NCBI GenBank assembly: GCA_036373915.1
Contig: DASUUU010000159.1
Location: forward strand, 22,920 to 86,919
From: JASLBX01 sp036373915
GTDB lineage: Bacteria; Actinomycetota; Actinomycetes; Jiangellales; Jiangellaceae
Length of the DNA stretch: 64,000 bases
Direction: 5' to 3'
Made by a program: the position numbers and the translations under genes. Shown here piece by piece: positions 23,201-30,873 of the stretch. Position 1 is the stretch's first letter. Each line of letters opens with the position of its first letter. Under the pieces are notes generated by a model. That model made no database searches and had not been told where the DNA came from. It worked only from the letters and a program-made list of their open reading frames with translations.

Positions 23201-24745
23201 GTGCTGCTCAAGGACGTCGCCGAGACCTCAGCCGCCGTCGCCGCCATCTCCGGCCGGCGGACCAAGCTCGCCCTGCTCGGCGAGTGTCTGCGGCGAGCCG
23301 AGCCGGGCGATGTGCAGGTGGTGGTGAAGTACCTGTCCGGCGAGTTGAGGCAGCGGCGCACGGGGCTCGGCTACGCCGCGTTACGCGACGTTCCGGCCCC
23401 GGCCACTGCGGCAACACTCACCGTCGCCGAGGTCGACGCCGAGTTCGCCGAACTGACGGGCTTGTCCGGCAAGGGCTCGGCCACCGCGCGCCGCGAGCGC
23501 TTCGCCGCCCTGATGGGCCGGGCCACCCCCGACGAGCAGCGGCTGCTCGCCGGGCTCGTCAGTGGCGAACTCCGGCAGGGTGCGCTCGATGGAGTGCTCA
23601 CCGAAGCGGTCGCCCAGGCCGCCGGCGTTCCCGGCACCGACCTGCGGCGCGCCATCACCGTCGCCGGCGCACTCACGCCGGTGGCGGAGGCTGTCCTCGC
23701 CGAAGGCCCCGATGCGCTGAGCCGCTTCCGGCTCGCCGTCGGCACGCCGCTGCGTCCGATGCTCGCACAGAGCGCACCGACCGTCGCCGACGCCCTCACC
23801 CGTACGGGCCGGGCCGCCGTGGAGTGGAAGCTCGACGGGTTCCGGGTCCAGGTGCACCGCAAGGGCCAGGAGGTAAGGATCTTCACCCGCACGCTCGATG
23901 ACGTCACACCGAGGGTCCCTGAACTCGTCGAGGCCGCCCTCGAGTTGCCGGCCGAAGCCGTCGTGCTGGACGGCGAGGCGGTCGCACTCGGCGCGCAGGG
24001 GCGGCCCCTGGCTTTCCAGCACACCGCGTCCCGATTCGGTCGAAAGCTCGATGTCGGCCGCGCTCGAGAGCAGACCCCGCTCACCCTGTACCTGTTCGAC
24101 TGCCTTCATCTCGACGGAGAGGACCTGGTCGGCGCACCCGGCGAGGAGCGCTTCACCGCTCTCGAACGCGCCGTGCCGGCGAAACACCGAGTCCCGCGCG
24201 TCGTCACCGACGACCCCGAGACGGCGCAGCGGTTCTTCGACGACACGATCGCTCATGGCCATGAAGGGGTGCTGGTGAAGGCCCTCGACGCGTCGTACGA
24301 AGCGGGTCGGCGGGGCGCGGCCTGGGTGAAGGTCAAGCCGCGGCACACGCTTGATCTTGTGGTGCTCGCAGCCGAGTGGGGCCACGGGCGCCGCAAGGGC
24401 TGGCTCTCCAACCTCCACCTCGGAGCCCGCGATCCGGCCGGACGGTACGGGCCCGCCGGCGGCTTCGTCATGCTCGGCAAGACGTTCAAAGGCCTCACCG
24501 ACGAGATGCTGAGGTGGCAGACCGAGCGCCTGCTCGCCCTCGCCGATGGGCCCACCGACGGCTGGGTGGTTCATGTCCGCCCGGAGCTTGTCGTCGAGAT
24601 CGCGTTCGACGGCGTCCAGCACTCACCCCGGTACCCGGCTGGAATGGCGCTTCGGTTCGCGCGCGTGCTCCATCACCGTCCGGACAAGCCGGCCGACCAG
24701 GCCGATACCGTCGACCAGGTTCGTGCCATCCACCAGCCCGGGTGA
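23201..24745 (+). CDS. ligB: ATP-dependent DNA ligase (LigB type)
   Basis: A 514-residue ATP-dependent ligase resembling M. tuberculosis LigB (Rv3062). The N-terminal ~170 residues form the DNA-binding domain ('YLSGELRQRRTGLGYAAL'). The nucleotidyl-transfer domain has K210 in 'VEWKLDGFRVQVHR' (motif I, KxDG), 'VVLDGEAVAL' (motif III region), 'GHEGVLVKALD' (motif IV) and 'AWVKVKPRH' (motif V). The OB domain follows ('GKTFKGLTDEML'). It is a non-essential ligase in addition to the NAD-dependent LigA, thought to serve repair. The GTG start lies six bases after CAGACT, fitting a leaderless transcript. It converges with the next gene 42 bases away. Confidence 0.92.
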   Translation: MLLKDVAETSAAVAAISGRRTKLALLGECLRRAEPGDVQVVVKYLSGELRQRRTGLGYAALRDVPAPATAATLTVAEVDAEFAELTGLSGKGSATARRERFAALMGRATPDEQRLLAGLVSGELRQGALDGVLTEAVAQAAGVPGTDLRRAITVAGALTPVAEAVLAEGPDALSRFRLAVGTPLRPMLAQSAPTVADALTRTGRAAVEWKLDGFRVQVHRKGQEVRIFTRTLDDVTPRVPELVEAALELPAEAVVLDGEAVALGAQGRPLAFQHTASRFGRKLDVGRAREQTPLTLYLFDCLHLDGEDLVGAPGEERFTALERAVPAKHRVPRVVTDDPETAQRFFDDTIAHGHEGVLVKALDASYEAGRRGAAWVKVKPRHTLDLVVLAAEWGHGRRKGWLSNLHLGARDPAGRYGPAGGFVMLGKTFKGLTDEMLRWQTERLLALADGPTDGWVVHVRPELVVEIAFDGVQHSPRYPAGMALRFARVLHHRPDKPADQADTVDQVRAIHQPG

Positions 24746-24787
24746 CCGCACCGGTCGGTCGGGTCGGTGGCATTGGCCTCTCGACCC

Positions 24788-25561
24788 CTAGCCTCGCCCG
24801 GCGCCCAGCCGGTTGGCCAGGCTGGACAGCTCCTCGACGAGTACCTGCAATCCGGTGTGGTCCGACGATTGCTGCACCAGAACCGCGGCCTCCCACATCG
24901 CCAGGTGGAGTGCCTGCCGGGTCTTCGGATCCCGCTGCGGCCGGTTGGAGAGGTGGACGTCGACCTGCGTGGCCGCCTCGACCACCTGGCTCCAGGCCGG
25001 TGGTGCCGCCGGCCGAGCCTTGCCCATGGCGATCCTGCGGACTTGATCGACCTTCGACAGGACCTCGCGACGGTGGACCTTGAAGCGGTAGTGCGTGATC
25101 GCGGTCCCGAGCACCAGGCCGGCCACCAGGCCGATCACCGCCGCGACCAGGACCAGCACCACGCCGATGCCTAGCAGTGCCGCCACCCCTGCCGCCACCA
25201 CCGCGCCGGCGATCGCTCCGATCACCGCGCCCCGAAGATGATGCTCGCGCAACCCGAAGCCGAGTACGCGCCGAACGGGCGGCCTATCGCGTAGGGCGTG
25301 CAGGATCTCGGTCCGCATCGCGCGATCTGTCAGCTCGGGGTTGAAGACAGCTACCGAGTCGACCGCCGCCTGACCGGTAGCACCGGCATGACCCGGCCTG
25401 CCGGACGTGAACTTGATCGCGCCCCAGTCGCGGGCTTCCACCACGTTCGGCAACCACGAGCCTCGCTGCGAGTTCAGCGCGTCCATCGCACGCTGCTCTG
25501 CTTCCCATGCCTGCGCCCATTCGCGTTCGGAATGAGCTGTCAATGGGTGGGGACGGCTCAT
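24788..25561 (-). CDS. hypothetical protein with central transmembrane hairpin
   Basis: A 257-residue protein I do not recognise. The N-terminal ~110 residues are soluble ('ALNSQRGSWLPNVVEARDWG'). Then come two tightly packed Gly/Ala/Val-rich membrane segments at about residues 113-160, rich in GxxxG-type spacing ('GAVIGAIAGAVVAAG', 'VIGLVAGLVLGTAI'). A soluble helical C-terminus has conserved-looking 'WSQVVEAATQVDVHLSNRP'. I take the ATG at 25561; a TTG six codons upstream follows the same GGAGAG and cannot be excluded. Convergent with ligB, divergent from SURF1. Confidence 0.6.
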   Translation of the reverse strand: MSRPHPLTAHSEREWAQAWEAEQRAMDALNSQRGSWLPNVVEARDWGAIKFTSGRPGHAGATGQAAVDSVAVFNPELTDRAMRTEILHALRDRPPVRRVLGFGLREHHLRGAVIGAIAGAVVAAGVAALLGIGVVLVLVAAVIGLVAGLVLGTAITHYRFKVHRREVLSKVDQVRRIAMGKARPAAPPAWSQVVEAATQVDVHLSNRPQRDPKTRQALHLAMWEAAVLVQQSSDHTGLQVLVEELSSLANRLGAGRG

Positions 25562-25693
25562 CGCAATTTCGCTCTCCAAAGATCAAATCGGACGTTGCGG
25601 CCCCGCCAGGCATCACCTGCCCGCACGCCGGATCAAACCTATTGCATGCCGGCTCGTACCGACAGTGCGAGTCCCGCGAAAATGCCGCGCGGG

Positions 25694-25708
25694 TAGCCTC
25701 GGAAGGTG
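25694..25708 (+). promoter_or_regulatory. leaderless -10 element of the SURF1 gene
   Basis: TAGCCT at 25694-25699, six bases, then the GTG at 25706. The intervening GGAAG could also weakly act as a ribosome site. Confidence 0.4.
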
Positions 25709-26500
25709 CTCAGGTTCCTGCTCGCGCCGCGGTTGCTGGCCCTCCACCTCGCCGCCGTCGTGATCGCCTCCGGCTTCGCCGCGCTCGGTTGGTGGCAACT
25801 CGGGGTGTACCAGGAGAGCCAGGCCCGGCAGGCAGAACGCGATCAATCCCCGGTTCCCGTGGAAACGGTCGCCACGGCCGGGCAGTCGCTGGGGGACGCC
25901 GCCGACAGAGCCGTCACGGCCGACGGAGTGTACGACGATGAACTAGTAGTGCCGGCCAGGGTCCGCGACGGCGTCCTCGGAGCTTACGCGCTCGCGGTGC
26001 TGGACACCGGCGACGGCAACCTTGTGGTCCTGCGCGGATGGGAGCACGACGCCGGTGACATCACCCAGGCGCCTTCCGGTGACGTGGCGGTGACCGGCCA
26101 TCTCCTCGCAGCCGAGGTTCCTCAACAGGCCACCGGCCCGGATCCCGCGCCGGCCGGGCAGGTCAGGTACGTCGCAGCGGACGCGGTCGCCGAGGCGACG
26201 GGACGTGAACCGGACGAGTTCTTCGACGGCTACCTGCTCGTTTCGAGCGAGTCGCCAGAGCCGGCCGACCCACCGGAGCGCCTCGACGCGTCGACGGTGT
26301 CTCCTATCCGCGACGTGAGCCCGTGGCAGAACCTGTCGTACTGGGCGCAGTGGTGGGTGTTCGCGGGGGCAGTGGTCGTGTTCTGGTTCTCGTTCGTGCG
26401 GGCAGCGGTCAAGAAGCGGCACTCGCCACCAGATCCGGACGTTCTGCCCGAACCCGAGCCACCACCTTCCGTTCGGCAACGAACGACATCAGCGGGATAG
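25706..26500 (+). CDS. SURF1-family cytochrome oxidase assembly protein
   Basis: A 264-residue protein with two membrane helices framing an extracytoplasmic domain, the SURF1 layout. The first helix (about 8-26) is followed by 'GWWQLGVYQESQARQAERD', the conserved start of the family. 'VVLRGWEHDAGD' and 'QNLSYWAQWWVFAGAVVVFW' with the second helix are typical of actinobacterial SURF1. The protein helps assemble the haem-copper cytochrome c oxidase. The last 92 bases overlap the convergent DUF3817 gene, so the Pro/Glu-rich C-terminal tail is encoded opposite that protein's end. Confidence 0.85.
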   Translation: MLRFLLAPRLLALHLAAVVIASGFAALGWWQLGVYQESQARQAERDQSPVPVETVATAGQSLGDAADRAVTADGVYDDELVVPARVRDGVLGAYALAVLDTGDGNLVVLRGWEHDAGDITQAPSGDVAVTGHLLAAEVPQQATGPDPAPAGQVRYVAADAVAEATGREPDEFFDGYLLVSSESPEPADPPERLDASTVSPIRDVSPWQNLSYWAQWWVFAGAVVVFWFSFVRAAVKKRHSPPDPDVLPEPEPPPSVRQRTTSAG

Positions 26501-26753
26501 TCCCTGCCAGTAGTACGGGCACCAACCGCTGCCACGTCCACCGCAGCCGGATACCCAGGTACATCGTGACCATGAAGTACGCCATGTACACCCATCCGTG
26601 CACGATGGCGACCCATTCGAGCCCGTCCACCCCGAGGCCGTACTTCGCGATCATCTCGACGCAGAGGAGCAGGAGAACGACACCGGTGGTGTACGCAAGT
26701 ACGCGGTAGGCGGTCAGGATTCGTGGGTTCACCAGGACAGGGTAGAACGTCAC
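26409..26753 (-). CDS. DUF3817-family small membrane protein
   Basis: A 114-residue protein with three membrane helices ('LAYTTGVVLLLLCVEMI', 'AIVHGWVYMAYFMVTMYLGI' and 'VPVLLAGTIPLMSF'). The 'VHGWVYMAYF' and 'GTIPLMSFVAERKV' motifs mark DUF3817, a family of unknown function often close to MFS-transporter or oxidase-assembly genes. The overlap with SURF1 falls in the region encoding the conserved C-terminal motif, so the overlap is real and not an annotation artefact. Confidence 0.82.
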   Translation of the reverse strand: MTFYPVLVNPRILTAYRVLAYTTGVVLLLLCVEMIAKYGLGVDGLEWVAIVHGWVYMAYFMVTMYLGIRLRWTWQRLVPVLLAGTIPLMSFVAERKVVARVRAERPDLVASAAS

Positions 26754-26761
26754 CGATCGGG

Positions 26762-26804
26762 CCGAGCAGTGAGCAGTGCGCCGCGCCTACGACTCACTGC
26801 TCGG
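26762..26804. terminator. hairpin at the end of the PAC2-family gene
   Basis: Perfect 12-bp inverted repeat, 26762-26773 with 26793-26804, overlapping the last codons of the PAC2 gene; it would form in its transcript just around the stop codon. Confidence 0.5.
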
Positions 26805-27708
26805 GACGCTCGTCGCGATCGTCCAGTCCAGCGAGGAACCGCTCGAACTCAGCGCCGATCTCGTCGGCCGTCGGCACCGAGGCACTCTCGGCGAGCAGCC
26901 CACGGCCCCGCGATCCGGTGAAGGCGTCGTACTGAGTCTCGAGGGCCTCGACCACCTGACCGACCTCTTCGGACTGCTCGACCTGTTGCTGAATGAGCGT
27001 GCGAGCCTGCTCGGCCACGCGGGAGAGTGGCCCGGCAGGCAGCTCCAGCCCGGTCGCGGCCTCGAGCGAGCGCAACAGCACCAGCGAGGCGTCGGGATAC
27101 TCGGCCTCGGACAGGTAGTGCGGCACGTGAGCCACGACCCCTAGGGCGTCGTGACCACGCTCGCCGAGGCGCAACTCCAGGAGTGAGCTGATGCTAGATG
27201 GCACCGTGATCTCCCCGCGCCACGGATTCACCACGGTCACGAGGTCCTTGCGCGTGCCGTGCATGGTGACGCCCAGTGGTCGCGTGTGCGGCACGGCCAT
27301 CGGGATGCCGTGCAACCCGATGGTCAACCGAACGCCGAGTTGCTCGACAAGACCCACGACGGCGGCCACGAACCGTTCCCACATCACATCCGGCTCCGGA
27401 CCGGTCAGGAACAGGAATGGCACACCCCGCGCATCGCGGACCACCCGCAACACCAACTCTGGCGCGGCGTAGCCTTCGAAGTGGTCTTCGACGAACCGCA
27501 GCTCTGGCCGCCGAGCCCGATAGTCGAGCAGCAGATCGACGTCGAACCGGGCGATCACTTCATGCTCGAAGTTGTCCAGGATGTGATCTGACAGCCCGGA
27601 GCCGGCATGACCGGCATCCATGAATCCGGAGAGTGCATGGACGAGAACCGGAGCCTCCAGCGCCGGCACCTCGCCGGTAAAGGTGTAAAGGCTCTTCGGG
27701 TCGAGCAT
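26794..27708 (-). CDS. PAC2-family protein (proteasome-assembly-chaperone-like)
   Basis: A 304-residue PAC2 protein. The N-terminus 'PVLVHALSGFMDAGHAGSGL' and the later 'FLFLTGPEPDVMWERF' and 'GIPMAVPHTRPLGVTMHGT' are signatures of the actinobacterial PAC2 family, which shares a fold with the eukaryotic proteasome assembly chaperone 2. No proteasome genes lie in the window and the role in actinobacteria is not settled. The ATG at 27708 is preceded by GAGGAGAAG. It lies 83 bases after the HEPN gene on the same strand and may therefore share its SOS-type promoter. Confidence 0.85.
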   Translation of the reverse strand: MLDPKSLYTFTGEVPALEAPVLVHALSGFMDAGHAGSGLSDHILDNFEHEVIARFDVDLLLDYRARRPELRFVEDHFEGYAAPELVLRVVRDARGVPFLFLTGPEPDVMWERFVAAVVGLVEQLGVRLTIGLHGIPMAVPHTRPLGVTMHGTRKDLVTVVNPWRGEITVPSSISSLLELRLGERGHDALGVVAHVPHYLSEAEYPDASLVLLRSLEAATGLELPAGPLSRVAEQARTLIQQQVEQSEEVGQVVEALETQYDAFTGSRGRGLLAESASVPTADEIGAEFERFLAGLDDRDERPEQ

Positions 27709-27791
27709 CGTCGGCTTCTCCTCAAGTTGCAATGGTGCTTGACATTCTCCTCCAACACCAAAACCGTCGCCGGCAATCCCGATCCGTCGGC

Positions 27792-28298
27792 CTAACCCCC
27801 GCAGATGCCGATGGCAGCCCCGCTCAGCGGCTGCTGGTACGGCAACCCGAGCAGGCCGCACACGAGTGCGAGGAACGAGTCCGCCTCGCGCAGCATGTCG
27901 TCGGCGTCCCGTGCGGTAACCGCACGCGGAAGCCCGGCCTGCGCCGCTGCCCGTTTCGAGGCCCCGGCCGCGAAGAACTCGGACCACTCGGCGAGCTCGG
28001 GCGCCACCTGAGCGAGGTCGACCCACACATTGCGCGGACCGCGGCTGCGGCCGCGCCGAGAACGCGCGGCCCGTACCGGGCGCGACCGGGCGGCCAGCAC
28101 GGCCGCGCCGGCCCGCAACGCCGCCAGGTGAGCGGCCGCATACCGCTCGCCCGCGCTCGCCGTACCCGCGGCTTGCGCCAACCCGTCCCGCGCATGGTCA
28201 ATCAAGTCCACCACGGCGTGCCCCGTACGCCCCCGGTGCCGGCCCGCCGCGCCCGAACTCCGGTGATCAGCCATGGCCACCACACCTTGAAGTGCCAT
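27792..28298 (-). CDS. SAV_6107-type HEPN-domain protein behind an SOS box
   Basis: A 168-residue helical protein matching the SAV_6107 HEPN family by its core: 'VVDLIDHARDGLAQAAGTAS', 'ERYAAAHLAALRAGAAVLA', 'NVWVDLAQVAPELAEWSEFF', then 'DADDMLREADSFLALVCGLL'. HEPN proteins are small helical domains often tied to RNA cleavage or toxin systems. I do not see the RxxxxH nuclease motif here, so catalytic activity is doubtful. The ATG at 28298 has GAGAGG seven bases upstream; an alternative ATG at 28274 follows AAGGTG. The promoter carries a perfect LexA-type palindrome, so DNA damage induction is likely. The PAC2 gene follows on the same strand. Confidence 0.75.
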   Translation of the reverse strand: MALQGVVAMADHRSSGAAGRHRGRTGHAVVDLIDHARDGLAQAAGTASAGERYAAAHLAALRAGAAVLAARSRPVRAARSRRGRSRGPRNVWVDLAQVAPELAEWSEFFAAGASKRAAAQAGLPRAVTARDADDMLREADSFLALVCGLLGLPYQQPLSGAAIGICGG

Positions 28299-28312
28299 TT
28301 GCCATCCTCTCG

Positions 28313-28363
28313 TCGAACTTCTGTTCGAATTCCTATCGTACGCATGTTCGGGTCGATGGGCAA
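28313..28363 (-). promoter_or_regulatory. SOS-box promoter of the HEPN gene
   Basis: On the minus strand: -35 TTGCCC (28363-28358), 17-base spacer, -10 TACGAT (28340-28335), then TCGAACAGAAGTTCGA (28328-28313). The last is an exact match to the actinobacterial LexA site TCGAAC-N4-GTTCGA, placed on the transcription start, 14 bases before the ATG at 28298. Confidence 0.85.
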
Positions 28364-28467
28364 CTGGAGAAGGGATTCCGTACGCCGACAGCCCGTGGGA
28401 CACCGTCCGGTCGCGGCTGGAACCGGCTTCGCCACCGGTACTTCCCTGACCACGGGGCGGCACGGGT

Positions 28468-28484
28468 TAGGCTCGCCGTCCGTG
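28468..28484 (+). promoter_or_regulatory. leaderless -10 element of the CrtI-like gene
   Basis: TAGGCT at 28468-28473, eight bases, then GTG at 28482; no ribosome site between. Confidence 0.5.
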
Positions 28485-29948
28485 GCGCGAATCATCGTCG
28501 TAGGGGCGGGTGTTTCTGGGCTGGCGACAGCCGCCCGGCTCGCGGACTTCGGCCACGATGTTCTGGTCTTCGAACGGAACGCGACGACTGGTGGGCGGGT
28601 CGGTCGCTACCGCAAGGACGGGTTCGCCTTCGACACGGGGCCTCATCTGCTAACGCTCCCTGCCGTTTATCGCGACCTGTTCCGCAAGACGGGGCGACCG
28701 CTCGAGCGCGTCGTCGATCTCGTGCCCGCCGAGCCGGCTGTTCATCTGCGGTTCGCCGACGGCACCGACGTGGAGTTGCCGAACGCGAGTCGGGCCGGCA
28801 TCAGCCGCGCGCTCGACGACGCGCTCGGCACCGGCAACGGGTCTGCCTGGCACGCCGTCGTCGACCGTGGCCGCCAGGTGTGGCAGGTGCTGCGCTCGCC
28901 GTACCTCGAGGCGACCCCAGGGCTCAAGGACCTCGCTCGCCTCGCCGGCCCCACGCGTCGCCGCGCGTTGGGGCCAAGACAGACCCTTCGAGCTCTCGTC
29001 GACGAACTCGTGCCGGACCGCCGTCTGGCCATGGCCGTCGAGCACTTCGCACGAGGCGCCGACCCGCGCCGGTCCCCCGCAGCGCTCGCCGCCGTGCCCT
29101 ACCTGATGGAGACGTTCGGGCGGTGGCGGGTCGAAGGCGGCATGCGCAGGCTCGCCGACGCCCTTGCCGAGCGGGCGACCGAGCGCGGCGCGAAGATCCG
29201 GACCGGATGCCCCGTGACGGAGATCACCGTGGACTCCGGACGAGCGTCGGGGGTCCGGCTCGCCGGCGGCGCGGTCGAGACCGCCGACGCGGTCGTCGCC
29301 GCGGTGGACGCCCGTTGCCTCTACGGAGACCTACTCACTGCGCCGGCTGCCGGCCGGTTGTCCGCCCGCCTGCGGTCGCGCCTGCCCGCACCGGCCGATT
29401 TCACCATGTTCCTGGCGGTGTCCGGGTACCCGGTGGATCTCCCACCTCACACCGTTCTGCTGCCCGCTGACCCCGATGCCGCATCAGACGCCGTGTTCGG
29501 GCCCGAACCCGCCGCGCCGCGGGAGCCGGCCATCGACGTCTACGCGGCGGACGATCCTGCGCTGCGTCCCGATGACGGGTCCCGCGCTGTCACGGTCCAG
29601 GCCGTCGTGCCGCCACACGGGCCGCTGGACTGGTCATCGCGGGAGATCACCGCCGACTACGCCGAGCACCTGCTGACGGTGATGGCCGCACGAGGCCTGG
29701 ACCTGCGCCCCCACCTTCGCTGGCATGCCACGTGGAGCCCGTATGACGCCGAGCATGCGACCGGTGTTCCAGGCGGTGCCGCGTGGGGCCTGGGCATCGG
29801 CTCGGCGTGGGATTTGCTGCGCCGCCCGGGCAACCGCGCCCCCGCCAAGGCGCTGTTCCATGTGGGCAGCTCGTCCTACCCGGGGCCCGGCCTGCCCCTT
29901 GTCGGCTTGTCCTCAGCGCTCGTCGCGGACCTCATCGGCCGCGCCTAG
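28482..29948 (+). CDS. phytoene desaturase/CrtI-like FAD-dependent oxidoreductase
   Basis: A 488-residue flavoprotein. The Rossmann motif 'IIVVGAGVSGLATAARLADFG' (spread over 21 residues at the N-terminus) is followed by 'TTGGRVGRYRKDGFAFDTGPHLL', the CrtI/amine-oxidase FAD pattern. A middle 'WRVEGGMRRLADALAERATE' segment is the usual second FAD-contact region, and the C-terminus has 'GSSSYPGPGLPLVGLSSALV' as in carotenoid desaturases and isomerases. Despite this similarity no carotenoid genes are nearby (the polyprenyl synthase at 31.9 kb is the only isoprenoid gene), so the substrate is uncertain. The start is the GTG after a TAGGCT element. The 3' end overlaps the sirtuin gene by 36 bases. 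Confidence 0.8.
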   Translation: MARIIVVGAGVSGLATAARLADFGHDVLVFERNATTGGRVGRYRKDGFAFDTGPHLLTLPAVYRDLFRKTGRPLERVVDLVPAEPAVHLRFADGTDVELPNASRAGISRALDDALGTGNGSAWHAVVDRGRQVWQVLRSPYLEATPGLKDLARLAGPTRRRALGPRQTLRALVDELVPDRRLAMAVEHFARGADPRRSPAALAAVPYLMETFGRWRVEGGMRRLADALAERATERGAKIRTGCPVTEITVDSGRASGVRLAGGAVETADAVVAAVDARCLYGDLLTAPAAGRLSARLRSRLPAPADFTMFLAVSGYPVDLPPHTVLLPADPDAASDAVFGPEPAAPREPAIDVYAADDPALRPDDGSRAVTVQAVVPPHGPLDWSSREITADYAEHLLTVMAARGLDLRPHLRWHATWSPYDAEHATGVPGGAAWGLGIGSAWDLLRRPGNRAPAKALFHVGSSSYPGPGLPLVGLSSALVADLIGRA

Positions 29949-30761
29949 AGCCAAGGCGGGCTCGCCGGCCAGGACGCTCAGCACCTCCGAACAACCCGCA
30001 TCGAGCTTGAGAGTCGCCAGCGGGTCGGCCCGAGTCCGGCCGCGGTTGACGATCACGATAGGAATCCCGCGGGCGTGGGCGTGCCTGGCGAACCGGTAGC
30101 CGGACAGCACCGTCAGCGACGAACCGGCGACAAGCAGCACCTGCGCAGCATCGACCATCTCGAAGCTACGATTCACCCGGTCGCGCGGCACCGCCTCGCC
30201 GAAGAACACCACGTCCGGCTTCAGCACGCCGGAGCATCGGGGGCACCGAGGCACACGGTAGCCGGTGACGGTGCCGAGCTCGACGTCGCCGTCCGGCGCG
30301 AGTTGCAGCGGCGTGGGGTCGAACCAGGGGTTCAGCTCGGCGAGCCGCTGCTGGTGCGACTCCCGGTCGAACCGCGACGCGCAGCCAAGGCAGGCCACCC
30401 GCGTCAGGTTGCCGTGCAACTCGACCACAGTGCGGCTGCCCGCCTTGCCGTGCAGGCCGTCGACGTTCTGGGTGATCAGCCCGGTCACCGTCCCGCTCCG
30501 CTCCATGGCCGCGAGCGCATGGTGCCCAGGGTTCGGCGTGGCGCGCGAGATCCGGGGCCACCCCGCGTGGCTGCGAGCCCAGTACCTGGCGCGCATGCCG
30601 GCGCCCGAGCGGAACTCGGCGTACGTCATCGGTGATCGCCGCGGGCTTCCCCCGCCGCGATAGTCCGGGATACCGGAGTCGGTGCTGATTCCGGCTCCTG
30701 TCAGCACCACAGCGCGCCGGCCCGCCAGCAGATCGGCCGCGCTTGCTACTGCGTCGGTCAC
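29913..30761 (-). CDS. NAD-dependent protein deacylase, Sir2 family
   Basis: A 282-residue sirtuin. It has 'LTGAGISTDSGIPDYRG' for NAD binding, 'LITQNVDGLH' (QNxD), the catalytic His in 'VVELHGNL', and two Cys pairs for zinc ('CLGCASRF' and 'CPRCSGVLKPDVVFFGE'), then 'VLLVAGSSLTVLSGYRF'. It would remove acyl groups from protein lysines using NAD. Slightly longer than CobB because of an insertion between the zinc pairs. It reads toward the CrtI-like gene and overlaps its end. The GTG start gives the standard N-terminus. Confidence 0.9.
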   Translation of the reverse strand: MTDAVASAADLLAGRRAVVLTGAGISTDSGIPDYRGGGSPRRSPMTYAEFRSGAGMRARYWARSHAGWPRISRATPNPGHHALAAMERSGTVTGLITQNVDGLHGKAGSRTVVELHGNLTRVACLGCASRFDRESHQQRLAELNPWFDPTPLQLAPDGDVELGTVTGYRVPRCPRCSGVLKPDVVFFGEAVPRDRVNRSFEMVDAAQVLLVAGSSLTVLSGYRFARHAHARGIPIVIVNRGRTRADPLATLKLDAGCSEVLSVLAGEPALALGAADEVRDER

Positions 30762-30873
30762 GGTTGAAGGGTACGTGCGGGCCGAGCCGGCGAAAAGCCC
30801 GTCACGCCCGGGCAGCCGAACGAGACCAACGCGTCCTGCTCGCCGGCGGTGGCCTCGACGCTCACCTGCCCGA

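Noticed and set aside
27792..28298. Toxin-antitoxin module (HEPN/MNT)
   Set aside because: No nucleotidyltransferase (MNT) partner is adjacent and the RxxxxH nuclease motif is not seen; the neighbours are PAC2 and a CrtI-like oxidoreductase.
27732..28481. Long N-terminal extension of the CrtI-like protein
   Set aside because: The extension runs antisense through the HEPN gene and its SOS promoter; the FAD motif begins right after the GTG at 28482, which has its own -10 element.
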